A stretch of DNA of 64,000 nt from Pseudoalteromonas lipolytica (GTDB taxonomy: Bacteria > Pseudomonadota > Gammaproteobacteria > Enterobacterales > Alteromonadaceae), in NCBI RefSeq assembly GCF_900116435.1, contig NZ_FPAZ01000011.1, positions 105,645-169,644 on the forward strand, read 5' to 3'. Shown piece after piece: positions 53,742 through 62,171 of the stretch. Each line of letters starts with the position of its first letter. The stretch's first letter is position 1. The position numbers and the translations under genes are program-made. The notes under the pieces were generated by a model. It saw only the letters and a program-made list of their open reading frames with translations, made no database searches and had not been told where the DNA came from.

Positions 53742-54611
53742 ATGACACAGTTAAAAGTTGCGGTAGGGCCCATGTTGTTTTTGTGGCAAAAGGAGTTGCT
53801 CGAACAATTTTATGAGCGGGTAGCGCAGTCGACAGCCGATATTGTTTATTTAGGCGAAACCGTCTGTGGAAAGCGACGTTTAAGTCGCCTAAATGATTAC
53901 CTTGAGTGGGCTAAAATGCTAGAGCAAGCAGGAAAAGAAGTGGTGCTGTCTAGCTTAGCCTTGTTGGAGTCGGGGGCTCAACTTCAAGAGTTAAAACGTG
54001 TGTGTCGTCAAAGCGCGTATTTAATAGAGGCGAATGATCTTGCCGCCGTGCAGCAATTACATAGCTTGGGATTACCATTTGTGATTGGCCCCGCAATTAA
54101 TGTTTATAACGGTTATACGCTAGCAAAGTTTGCTCAAATGGGAGCTGTGCGCTGGGTTATGCCTGTTGAATTGTCGAGAGATTGGCTGGTGGCTTTAAAA
54201 CACGAATACGCGGGTTTGACAGATTTACCGATGCAATTTGAAGTGTTTAGTTATGGCTTGTTGCCTTTGGCTTACAGTGCGCGATGCTTCACGGCTCGCC
54301 ATTATGACTTAGCTAAAGATCAATGTGAGCTCATTTGTCAAAAGCACCCTTCGGGATTAATGACCCACAGCCAAGACGGTAAAAAGGTGTTTACCTTAAA
54401 TGGCATTCAAACAATGTCTGGGCAAGTGTATAACTTGTGTGAAGACCGCCATGCACTTAATAGCAGTGCGGATATCGCGCGGCTAAGTATGCACGATATG
54501 GACGACTTACAATGGATTGAGTCGTTTGCTTTGGGCACCGACGCAAAGCGACCGGATGAACATATTAATGGCTTTTGGCATCACATTGCGGGTATGCATT
54601 GCCAGTCTTAG
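53742..54611 (+). CDS. ubiV: UbiV: U32-family partner of UbiU
   Basis: 289 residues. Cluster cysteines are visible in ETVCGKRRLS and ARCFTARHYDLAKDQCELIC, and the fold has the U32 TIM-barrel pattern. It is translated from ATG 53742 with AGGAGTAAC upstream. Together with UbiU and UbiT it should supply quinone for electron flow to NarI when oxygen is absent. Its 3' end overlaps the stop of the convergent kinase-phosphatase gene. Confidence 0.94.
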   Translation: MTQLKVAVGPMLFLWQKELLEQFYERVAQSTADIVYLGETVCGKRRLSRLNDYLEWAKMLEQAGKEVVLSSLALLESGAQLQELKRVCRQSAYLIEANDLAAVQQLHSLGLPFVIGPAINVYNGYTLAKFAQMGAVRWVMPVELSRDWLVALKHEYAGLTDLPMQFEVFSYGLLPLAYSARCFTARHYDLAKDQCELICQKHPSGLMTHSQDGKKVFTLNGIQTMSGQVYNLCEDRHALNSSADIARLSMHDMDDLQWIESFALGTDAKRPDEHINGFWHHIAGMHCQS

Positions 54612-56326
54612 TGCTGGCTAAATAAATACAATATGAGAGCCAGTGTGATAAACCAAAAACCACTTACCATTTTCCAAAATAATAAACTGCTGGCTTCCTT
54701 CGGTTCAGGATCCGGTTTTAAAAATTCAGGATTAGGGACGGTTAAGTCATGCATGAGTGCATCCACGGTTTGATAGCGCTCTGTTAAATCAAAACTAACC
54801 CCTTTTTGCAGTGCTTTATCAAACCAAATTGGAATAACGGGGTTATGTTTAATGGCACTGTGATAACGTAGTTTGTCGTAGTCTGCCATGCTTGTGCATT
54901 GCTCAACTTTTTCGCCATAGGGTAAGTGGTGAGTAAATAATTCATAGCAAATAGTCGCGAGGCTATACACATCACCTTGCACGGCAGCATTTTTGCCCAG
55001 CAAATAATTAGGGTCTGAATAGCTGGCCGTGCCAAGTGCCCCTTGATGTTCTATTGGCTGATAAAGCTCCGCAACTCCAGCAACAAACACGGAGCCAAAA
55101 TCAACCAGTTTGATTTCATCATTTTCTAATACCATCACATTGCCGGGTTTGAGATCTTGGTGAATCGCATCATTACTATGAAAAGCATTTAAGGCCGCTG
55201 CAATGTGTTTAACGATGGCGATTGCTCGTTTAGGTTTTAGAGGTTGATGCTCTGCTAACCAGTTGTCGAGGCTGGTGCCATCGAGCCATTCCATTAAATA
55301 ATACAGGGCACTTCTTGGCCGTGAATGTTGATAAATTTTTACCACATAAGGGGAGTCAATTCGGCTGCCAATCCATTGCTCTTTAATAAAGCGGTCGATG
55401 TAATGTGTGTCGTCGTCAAAGTTGGCTGAAGGCGTTTTCATTGCGTAACGCTTTTTTGTAAGCTCATCTTCCACTAAATAAAGTTGACTACGTGATGAGG
55501 CAAACAGCTCTTCAATGACAAGATAACCATCTAATTTCATACCTGCTTTAAGCGGCGGTGGAAAAGGCAATTTTGTGAGCTCAGCGCTATATTCAGCTTC
55601 ATTTTGATATGCCAGTTCTTTTATTTTTAAAACGACACAACTGATGTTGTCATCACTGCCATGCTTTTTGGCTTCTATACACAGTTGCTCTGCTATTTTA
55701 GAGGCTGGCTGATAACTCAATAAGTTATCTATTAAGATATCGGTCGGGAGAAAATCATGCACCCCGTCAGAGCTTAATAAGTAAATGTCACCTTGTTGTA
55801 ATTCATTGCTGCTGTAATCAATGTGTAAGTTGTTATCCATGCCAATGGCACGCGATAAAAACGATTTTCCTTGCCCTAAATTGGTGGTGTGATCGGCTGT
55901 GAGTTGCTTTAAGTTTCCATTTCTAAAGCGATAAATTCGACTATCACCCACATGAAAAATATGACCATGATTTCCTTTTAAAATCAGGCAGCTTAAGGTT
56001 GATAAGTAGCCTTTATTTTCTTGTGAAAATGCATGGCTTTTGCGAAAAAGACGTAAATTGATTGCCGATAATACTTGTTCGCCACTGCGACTAACAGACC
56101 ATGTATCGGGGGTTTTAAAGTATTCACTAAGAAAGCGTTCAACGGCTGTTTCGCTCGCTTCTTTACCTGCTTCTGCTGAGCTGACACCGTCGGCAACACA
56201 AAATGCGGCACCTTTAATATTGCTGAGGTACTCATCTTTTGGAATAAAAAGACCTGCGCAATCTTCGTTGATTTCTTTTATTCCGCGTGAGGTATGAAAT
56301 CCTGCATCAACCTGAGTGCTTTGCAT
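54608..56326 (-). CDS. PP2C phosphatase-Ser/Thr kinase fusion with C-terminal membrane anchor
   Basis: 572 residues. An N-terminal PP2C domain (about 5-240) has FCVADGVSSAEAG, HVGDSRIYRF, LLSSDGVHDF and DDNISCVVLK with the metal-binding Asp residues. A protein kinase domain (about 265-525) has the ATP Lys in YAMKTP, the catalytic loop HQDLKPGNVMVLE and VDFGS. The glycine loop is replaced by FASSRSQLYLV, and HRD is HQD. One hydrophobic helix ends the protein (LLFWKMVSGFWFITLALILYL). The kinase is divergent from a nitrate carrier gene. Similar fusions accompany nitrate transporters and nitrite reductases in Pseudomonas (PA1782-like). Its substrate is unknown. Confidence 0.9.
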   Translation of the reverse strand: MQSTQVDAGFHTSRGIKEINEDCAGLFIPKDEYLSNIKGAAFCVADGVSSAEAGKEASETAVERFLSEYFKTPDTWSVSRSGEQVLSAINLRLFRKSHAFSQENKGYLSTLSCLILKGNHGHIFHVGDSRIYRFRNGNLKQLTADHTTNLGQGKSFLSRAIGMDNNLHIDYSSNELQQGDIYLLSSDGVHDFLPTDILIDNLLSYQPASKIAEQLCIEAKKHGSDDNISCVVLKIKELAYQNEAEYSAELTKLPFPPPLKAGMKLDGYLVIEELFASSRSQLYLVEDELTKKRYAMKTPSANFDDDTHYIDRFIKEQWIGSRIDSPYVVKIYQHSRPRSALYYLMEWLDGTSLDNWLAEHQPLKPKRAIAIVKHIAAALNAFHSNDAIHQDLKPGNVMVLENDEIKLVDFGSVFVAGVAELYQPIEHQGALGTASYSDPNYLLGKNAAVQGDVYSLATICYELFTHHLPYGEKVEQCTSMADYDKLRYHSAIKHNPVIPIWFDKALQKGVSFDLTERYQTVDALMHDLTVPNPEFLKPDPEPKEASSLLFWKMVSGFWFITLALILYLFSQH

Positions 56327-56447
56327 AATGTGTAGTTAGCTTTGAAATAATATCAAAATAGTGCAAGAAAACGGGGGGAGTATTCAACCTGTACAGATCA
56401 ATAAACGGTCAGTTTTTCGGGTCTGTTTATTATCAAATAAGCTTAAC

Positions 56448-56463
56448 TACCTCTTTTGGGGTA
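56448..56463. promoter_or_regulatory. NarL-type 7-2-7 palindrome upstream of the NarK1-like gene
   Basis: TACCTCT-TT-TGGGGTA is a perfect left heptamer with a near-perfect right one. It lies 185 bp before the MFS gene in a 321-bp divergent gap to the kinase-phosphatase; no perfect FNR box was found there. The rest of the gap is AT-rich. Confidence 0.75.
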
Positions 56464-56647
56464 ATTGTTGTTGTTTTTAATGTTTTGATTTTTATGTGCT
56501 TTTTATTTTATTCGTCGTTTTTGTCTGTTGATATTTTTAAGTTGTGGCATTGTGGGTAGAGCCTCATAAAAAGCGCGTGCTTTAGGTAGAATGGGTTAAT
56601 GATTTATAGATGACGTGTTCATCGACCGTTTTTAATTGGAGCATCGC

Positions 56648-57916
56648 ATGTCAGAGTCTCGCGCTAAACGTGCGTTATTATTTGCTACCTTAGCTTTTGC
56701 GGCTAACTTTTCCGTATGGACATTGTATGCGGCGATAGTATTGCCTTTATCATCGCAATGGCAATTAACGGTCACTGAGTTAGGTGGCTTACTTGCAGCC
56801 CCGATGTTCACAGGTGCATTGTCTCGGATCCCCGCTGGCGAATTGGCTGACCGCTATTCGGCAAAAGTGCTCTTTGTTGTGCAAATGTTAGTGTGTGTGC
56901 CCGCCCTTGCATGCTTGTATATAACGACAAGCTATTCTCAACTACTTTTTCTCGGTTTATGGATTGGTCTCAGTGGTAGCTCATTTACCCTCGGTATCCG
57001 TTATGTGTGTGATTTTTATCAACGCAGTCAACAAGGAACCGCGATGGGGATTTTTGGCGTGGGTAATGCCGGTGCCGCTATTACACTCGTGTTAGCGCCT
57101 TGGTTAATGGAGCGCTATGGTTGGCAGTGGGTTGGGCCTGTGTATGCGTTTGGTTTGTTATTTGTTGCGGTGCTGTATGGTGTGTTTGCCCCCAGCCAGC
57201 CAGATAACGCTCATGTTATTAATAGTAAACCGCAAACCTGGACACTGTTACTGAAAAATACGCAAGTTTGGCGATTAGGGCTCTATTATTATTTTGTGTT
57301 TGGTTCTTTTTTGGCCTTACTGCTTTGGCTGCCATATTACTATATGCAGGCCTACCAATTATCAATTAAACAAGCGATGGCCTTTACATTGTTTTTTGTT
57401 GCAACGTCGTCGGTGATACGGGCTCTTGGTGGGTGGTTTGCCGATAAGTATGGCGGTCGTAGTGTTAACTGGAGCGTATTTTGGGTGTGTTTAGTGTGTT
57501 TGTTTTTCTTAAGCTACCCGCCCACAACAATGACCATTCATGGTATTAAGCAAGATGTGAATTTATCTGTGTCGGTGAATGTGTGGGTGTTTACCGGCTT
57601 ATTATTTGTGATTGGCTTAGCGCAAGGTTTTGGGCGTGCCAGTGTGTTTAAAGTTATCCATGAAAACTACCCGTTAGAAATGGGCAAGGTAGGCGGTTTT
57701 ATTGCTGCCATTGGGGCCTTGGGAGGATTCACATTGCCGATAATGTTTGGTGCGGTGGTTGATTTATTTGGCTTTTACAGTGCCTCATTTATGTTGCTTT
57801 ACGCTGTGTTAGCTGTCTGTATGATGCTGATGTATTTCGCGGTGCGTGCTGAGCGCTATCAACGAAGATTGAATGAAGCTGCGAGTTATAATTTTTTAGA
57901 AGATGATAGTTTATGA
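56648..57916 (+). CDS. NarK1-like nitrate/nitrite MFS transporter
   Basis: 422 residues, 12 helices. Signature segments are LWIGLSGSSFTLGIRYVCDFY and AMGIFGVGNAGAAIT, plus GLAQGFGRASVFKVIHENYPLEMGKVGG, which match the NNP family. It resembles the type-I NarK1 (nitrate-proton symport) more than E. coli NarK. ATG 56648 follows GGAG by six bases. The stop overlaps the nnrS start by four bases (ATGA), so the two are co-translated. Confidence 0.85.
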   Translation: MSESRAKRALLFATLAFAANFSVWTLYAAIVLPLSSQWQLTVTELGGLLAAPMFTGALSRIPAGELADRYSAKVLFVVQMLVCVPALACLYITTSYSQLLFLGLWIGLSGSSFTLGIRYVCDFYQRSQQGTAMGIFGVGNAGAAITLVLAPWLMERYGWQWVGPVYAFGLLFVAVLYGVFAPSQPDNAHVINSKPQTWTLLLKNTQVWRLGLYYYFVFGSFLALLLWLPYYYMQAYQLSIKQAMAFTLFFVATSSVIRALGGWFADKYGGRSVNWSVFWVCLVCLFFLSYPPTTMTIHGIKQDVNLSVSVNVWVFTGLLFVIGLAQGFGRASVFKVIHENYPLEMGKVGGFIAAIGALGGFTLPIMFGAVVDLFGFYSASFMLLYAVLAVCMMLMYFAVRAERYQRRLNEAASYNFLEDDSL

Positions 57917-59115
57917 TGCAAATATCCGATGAACAACAAACCAAAAGTGACGTTGCCTTATTTCAGCTCGCATTTCGTCCGCTGTTTTTGTGTGGGGGCC
58001 TATTTAGCTGTATTGCTTTGGTTGTGTGGGGATTAGTACTCAATGGTCACTGGTCTTTTTCTCCTTATGGAGGGGCTTTGTTTTGGCATAGCCATGAAAT
58101 GCTGTTTGGTTTTGTGTGCGCTATTGTTATCGGCTTTTTATTAACCGCGGTACAAAACTGGACAGGTTTACGCTCTATTCATGGTCGAAAGCTGCTGCTG
58201 TTAACTCTTGCATGGTTAATCGCGCGAGTTGCCATGGTGGTGCCCGCTTTGCCGCACTGGTTAGTATTTGGTATTGATATGGTGTTTTTGCCCTTAGCGG
58301 GTTATTGGTTAGCAAAACCAATCATTGTCAAAGGGCAAATGCGAAACCTCTTTTTTGTGCCGATTATTTTATTACTCAGTGCTGCCAATTTATTAATGCA
58401 CTTAGGCGTGACACTGGGGATGCCTGAGTTGTATCAGCATGGTTATATGTCTGCTATTTGGCTAATTACGTTATTAATGAGTGTATTAGGCGGGCGTGTA
58501 ATTCCCTTTTTCACTGCAAATGCAACTGCGACAAAGAAGGTCGACGGTAAACCTTGGTTAGAGATTGCAGCGCTTGGCAGTACCTGGTTTATTTTTGTGT
58601 TGTTTTTTACTGGTGCAGTTTATTACCTGAGCAATGAGCTCATTGGCGGCATGCTAATTATATGTGCTGTATTTCATTGTCTTCGTGCGGCGCGATGGCC
58701 GTTCTTTAAAACCTTAGCGGTTCCACTGCTGTGGAGTTTGCATTTGGCTTATTGGTTTATTCCTGTGGGAATTATATTAATGGGGATGTCTTATTTCACT
58801 GATTTATTGTCAATTTCGACCGCTTTCCATGCACTGACTGTGGGGGCTATGGGCAATATGATTTTAAGCATGATGGCGCGTGTTAGCTTAGGCCACACTG
58901 GAAGAAAATTAGTGGTTAAGCACGCCATTATTTTTGCATTTGGTGCGGTATTAATAGCGGCCTTATTACGCGTATTTGGTGTGTTGATAAATTCACAATT
59001 GAGCCTGTATTTTATTTCTTTATCTGTGATTACATGGTGTATGGCTTATGGTTTATTTTGCTTAGTGTATTTTCCGGTGTTAACACAACCAAGAGCAGAT
59101 GGCCGCGCAGGCTAA
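57913..59115 (+). CDS. NnrS-family heme/copper membrane protein
   Basis: 400 residues with about 12 hydrophobic helices. LAFRPLFLCGGLFSC, ALFWHSHEMLFGFV and GFLLTAVQNWTGL are the NnrS motifs with the metal-binding histidines. NnrS proteins are linked to resistance to nitric oxide and to denitrification regulation. Co-translated with the nitrate transporter upstream. No nitric oxide reductase or nirK/S is in the window, so it may counter NO made from nitrite. Confidence 0.9.
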   Translation: MMQISDEQQTKSDVALFQLAFRPLFLCGGLFSCIALVVWGLVLNGHWSFSPYGGALFWHSHEMLFGFVCAIVIGFLLTAVQNWTGLRSIHGRKLLLLTLAWLIARVAMVVPALPHWLVFGIDMVFLPLAGYWLAKPIIVKGQMRNLFFVPIILLLSAANLLMHLGVTLGMPELYQHGYMSAIWLITLLMSVLGGRVIPFFTANATATKKVDGKPWLEIAALGSTWFIFVLFFTGAVYYLSNELIGGMLIICAVFHCLRAARWPFFKTLAVPLLWSLHLAYWFIPVGIILMGMSYFTDLLSISTAFHALTVGAMGNMILSMMARVSLGHTGRKLVVKHAIIFAFGAVLIAALLRVFGVLINSQLSLYFISLSVITWCMAYGLFCLVYFPVLTQPRADGRAG

Positions 59116-59154
59116 CGTTTCTATACGTCAATATGGTTGTTTAGGTAAAGTAGC

Positions 59155-59170
59155 TACCTCTTTTGAATTA
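59155..59170. promoter_or_regulatory. NarL-type palindrome upstream of the DGC gene
   Basis: TACCTCT-TT-TGAATTA, perfect on the left half, partial on the right. It is centred 33 bp upstream of a perfect FNR box. Confidence 0.65.
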
Positions 59171-59188
59171 GTGTGGACTTCATTCCTC

Positions 59189-59202
59189 TTGATGTAGATC
59201 AA
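59189..59202. promoter_or_regulatory. FNR box upstream of the DGC gene
   Basis: TTGAT-GTAG-ATCAA is a perfect match, centred 67 bp ahead of the ATG. Confidence 0.9.
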
Positions 59203-59262
59203 GCTGAATTTTTGTACGCTTACTAAGCTGATATTTACGTATCAGTAAAAAGAGTGGAAAGC

Positions 59263-59706
59263 ATGAAGGAGCAATCTTTACCAATATTGTTAACGTGCTC
59301 TGGCTGTAGTTATGGTGCAGAGCTGGCTGAAGACTTATCACAAAGTTTAATTATGCAGGGGAAAGTTGAAAAAGTCTCCATTGCGGCATTAACAGCAGGT
59401 TCTGCTATGCATTGGCAAAAGTTAGCATCTTCTCCTGCGATTATTGTTTTTGATGGCTGTGGGCTTAACTGTGCGAAGTTAAGCCTCGAAAAGTTATCTA
59501 TTAATACATTTTATCATTTTGATATGACCAAGCAGCTTCAGAAAATAAACAATGGCGTGGGCAAACCTTCGCTAGCGGCCTGTTTGCAAGTGACAAAAAC
59601 GGTGCAGTATCAACTCGCGTCTGTCCTACCAAAGCAACATAGAGTGAATCAAAAGGAAGCCGCAGGAAGCAAAGTGATCGCGATGTTTCCGTGTGCAGAG
59701 CGTTAA
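59263..59706 (+). CDS. DGC-domain putative zinc-binding protein
   Basis: 147 residues from ATG 59263. The N-terminal LPILLTCSGCSYGAEL and the central FDGCGLNCAKLSLE contain the cysteine pairs, the latter being the DGC motif that names the family (PF08859). It has no signal peptide or membrane segment. Biochemical function is unknown; cysteines probably bind zinc. The promoter carries both an FNR and a NarL-type site, so it should be induced with nitrate reductase. The last codons form one arm of an inverted repeat shared with moeB. Confidence 0.8.
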   Translation: MKEQSLPILLTCSGCSYGAELAEDLSQSLIMQGKVEKVSIAALTAGSAMHWQKLASSPAIIVFDGCGLNCAKLSLEKLSINTFYHFDMTKQLQKINNGVGKPSLAACLQVTKTVQYQLASVLPKQHRVNQKEAAGSKVIAMFPCAER

Positions 59707-59738
59707 GGTTAGCAATGTAACTTTAACGCTCTGCACAC
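59691..59738. repeat. 48-bp inverted repeat encoding the same C-terminus in two convergent genes
   Basis: GTGTGCAGAGCGTTAA at 59691-59706 and its exact complement at 59723-59738 form a 16-bp stem that extends inward by five pairs with one mismatch. The DGC and moeB proteins therefore both end ...CAER with identical codons. It may act as a two-way terminator. Confidence 0.85.
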
Positions 59739-60466
59739 ACCTCGCAGTGGGGTTGTTTTGGAATAATAAACTCTTTAAATGTCAGGTGCTCTGCATCATA
59801 TAACAGCATTGACACTGTTTTAGGGGGCATAGATAGCAGGCTTTTAAGCGCCTCTGTGGCTTGCAATGAACCTAAAGTGCCAACTACTGGGGCAAGGACC
59901 CCAGCTTCCATACAGCTTAATGAGGGTTCTTTAAATAGCCGAGCAACGCAGGCATAACAGGGATCGCCGTCACGCATTGGAAAGTGAATGAGTTGCCCTT
60001 CCATACGAATTGCAGAACCTGAAATTAGGGGCGTTTTATGTGTCCAACACAGGCGATTAAGCAGTAAGCGTGTTGCGAGATTATCACTGCAGTCAACGAC
60101 AACATCAGCGCTGATTAACTCTGGCTCATGGTGTGTCGTAAACTCAGAAGCATAGGTTGTCATCTCTACTTGGCTATTGAGTGCTGTTAATTGCTGTTTA
60201 GCTGATTCAACTTTTAACTGACCCACACTGTTTTCGGTGTGTAATATTTGTCGTTGCAGGTTAGTTATATCCACTGTGTCATGATCAAATAAAGTAATTT
60301 TTCCGACACCTGCCGCAACAAGGTAAGGGAGTACTGCACTACCCAGTCCTCCAGCTCCGACAACGAGTACGTGGCTTGCCATAATGGCTTCTTGCCCTTC
60401 TTCTTGAACCTGAGGAAGCAGAATATGACGGCAATAACGCAGGGTGTTGGCACTCTCTAATAACAT
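59723..60466 (-). CDS. moeB: Molybdopterin-synthase adenylyltransferase MoeB (ThiF family)
   Basis: 247 residues of the E1-like family. ATP loop: HVLVVGAGGLGSAVLPYLVA; DHDTVDITNLQRQILH; a zinc-binding CYAC...CEVC arrangement (CYACVARLF near 165, CEVC near the end). It activates the C-terminus of MoaD. moeB may also serve thiamine (ThiF-like), but its cluster argues for MoeB. It is divergent from the outer-membrane channel gene and convergent with the DGC gene. Confidence 0.88.
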   Translation of the reverse strand: MLLESANTLRYCRHILLPQVQEEGQEAIMASHVLVVGAGGLGSAVLPYLVAAGVGKITLFDHDTVDITNLQRQILHTENSVGQLKVESAKQQLTALNSQVEMTTYASEFTTHHEPELISADVVVDCSDNLATRLLLNRLCWTHKTPLISGSAIRMEGQLIHFPMRDGDPCYACVARLFKEPSLSCMEAGVLAPVVGTLGSLQATEALKSLLSMPPKTVSMLLYDAEHLTFKEFIIPKQPHCEVCAER

Positions 60467-60525
60467 GCAATTTTCCTTCTTTAGAACGCGTCTATAAGCC
60501 TACATTAAATAGGGCAGTGTTGTTA

Positions 60526-60541
60526 TACCTCTTTGGAGGTG
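60526..60541. promoter_or_regulatory. NarL-type palindrome upstream of the outer-membrane channel gene
   Basis: TACCTCT-TT-GGAGGTG. Left heptamer perfect, right differs at two positions. Centred 48 bp upstream of the FNR box. Confidence 0.7.
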
Positions 60542-60574
60542 CAGTGAGTCATATTAGGTAACGCTATGAAAAAA

Positions 60575-60588
60575 TTGATTTAAATCAA
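60575..60588. promoter_or_regulatory. FNR box upstream of the outer-membrane channel gene
   Basis: TTGAT-TTAA-ATCAA, perfect, centred 68 bp before the ATG. It is extended to a longer palindrome AAAATTGATTTAAATCAATTTT. Confidence 0.92.
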
Positions 60589-60649
60589 TTTTCATAGTTA
60601 TGCATAGCCGTAATCTGTGCATAACTTAAAAACATAGCAAGGTAGTGAT

Positions 60650-61840
60650 ATGAAAACACAGCTCTCAGTTCTAACAGCGTTAGTTACATTTGCTTTGAGT
60701 ACGCAAGTGAGTGCAACTGAAGATAATGGCATTCATAACATGTTGGCGAATGGTGAAGTGCATGGCATGTTGCGTTATCGATATGAAAATGTCGATCAAT
60801 CGGGGATCGCTGAACAAGCACATGCATCAACATTACTCACGCGTATTAATTATACAACGGCGACACTCAAAGGCGTTTCAGCACTTCTCGAGTTTGATAA
60901 TGTTACCGAGATTGGTAATGACAATTATAACAGTACGGTTAATGGTCATACGGATCACCCCGTTGTTGCTGACCCTAAAGGTACTGAGGTTAATCAAGCA
61001 AGCTTGCAATTCAAAAATAAAGAGTTGCACGTTGTTGCGGGTAGACAACGTATCAACCTTGATGACCAACGATTTGTAGGGGGTGTCGCATGGCGCCAGA
61101 ATGAACAAACTTTTGATGGTTACAGAGTCGTTTATAAACCAACAGAGTCATTAAAGTTCGACTACAGCTATGTGTTTAATGTGAATCGTATTTTTGGTGA
61201 AGACAGCAATAAAAGCGATTTGCACGGTAAATTACACTTTGCCAATGCTGCATACCAAGTTAATAAGCAATTTAATGTCAGTGTGTTTGCCTATCTCTAT
61301 GACTTTGATGCTGCTTTAGCCAGCTCAACACAAACAATGGGTGTACGCGCAACAGGCCAATTATCCGATTCATTGAGTTATACGCTCAGTTATGCAACTC
61401 AACAAGATTATGCCGATAACCCCAATTCGTTTGATGCTGACTATATATTAGCGGAGCTAAAGGGCAAAGTGAGTAAGCTTGGCTGGAAAGTTGGCTATGA
61501 GCTGTTAGGCTCAGATAACAACATAGGTTTTAGTACACCACTGGCAACAGGGCACAAGTTCCAAGGTTTTGCAGATAAGTTTTTAGCGACCCCAGGTAAT
61601 GGGCTTGCTGATTTATACTTTGGCGTTAATGGGCAGTTGGCAGATATAAAGCTGAGCGCGACTTATCACTTTTTTGATAGTGATGCACACAGCATCGATT
61701 ATGGCCAAGAGCTTGATTTAACGGCTGCATATGCACTTTCAAGTAACTGTAATGTGCTGTTTAAATATGCCATGTACAACGCTGATGATTATGCCACGGA
61801 TACCGATAAGGTATGGTTGATGCTCACTCATAAGTTTTAA
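60650..61840 (+). CDS. Alginate-export-like outer-membrane beta-barrel (possible nitrate porin)
   Basis: 396 residues: signal peptide ending in STQVSA, then a barrel with GMLRYRYENVDQS and VVAGRQRINLDDQRFVGGV, features of the Alginate_exp family, and terminal LMLTHKF ending in Phe. The promoter has perfect FNR and NarL-type sites, so it should be expressed during nitrate respiration. Passage of nitrate or nitrite across the outer membrane is an attractive but unproved role. AAGGTAGT before the ATG; terminator after. Confidence 0.8.
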   Translation: MKTQLSVLTALVTFALSTQVSATEDNGIHNMLANGEVHGMLRYRYENVDQSGIAEQAHASTLLTRINYTTATLKGVSALLEFDNVTEIGNDNYNSTVNGHTDHPVVADPKGTEVNQASLQFKNKELHVVAGRQRINLDDQRFVGGVAWRQNEQTFDGYRVVYKPTESLKFDYSYVFNVNRIFGEDSNKSDLHGKLHFANAAYQVNKQFNVSVFAYLYDFDAALASSTQTMGVRATGQLSDSLSYTLSYATQQDYADNPNSFDADYILAELKGKVSKLGWKVGYELLGSDNNIGFSTPLATGHKFQGFADKFLATPGNGLADLYFGVNGQLADIKLSATYHFFDSDAHSIDYGQELDLTAAYALSSNCNVLFKYAMYNADDYATDTDKVWLMLTHKF

Positions 61841-61893
61841 CCGCTTAGCATGCTTTTTAGCCGCTAGATTAGTTTCAGTTCCCTGCAATTATG

Positions 61894-61914
61894 AGCCTCT
61901 TCGGAGGCTTTTTT
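61894..61914 (+). terminator. Terminator after the outer-membrane channel gene
   Basis: AGCCTC-TTCG-GAGGCT then TTTTT, a textbook UUCG-loop hairpin. Confidence 0.92.
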
Positions 61915-61994
61915 CTGTGTGATATCCCAAAACCTCATTGTTATTCCTCCAATATCTCCTTTTATCTCCCTCATAGAGTGATAGGGAGTGTTAA

Positions 61995-62010
61995 TACACC
62001 TTAGTAGGTA
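61995..62010. promoter_or_regulatory. NarL-type palindrome upstream of the third nitrate carrier
   Basis: TACACCT-TA-GTAGGTA: near matches on both halves (one off in each). Centred 106 bp upstream of the FNR box. Confidence 0.6.
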
Positions 62011-62101
62011 GTAAGCGCAGTTAATAAAGGCATTGCTTTACAGTGCGCCTATTCATAGGGGGTAGAGGTGTTTTTGACTGCACGGCGGTTACCTTTATTC
62101 C

Positions 62102-62115
62102 TTGATTTACATCAA
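62102..62115. promoter_or_regulatory. FNR box upstream of the third nitrate carrier
   Basis: TTGAT-TTAC-ATCAA, perfect, centred 63 bp before the ATG. Confidence 0.92.
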
Positions 62116-62171
62116 TTCTTTTTTAGTAAGTCGGCTCAGAATCAAATTAATAAAACCGTTTGGAGACGACA

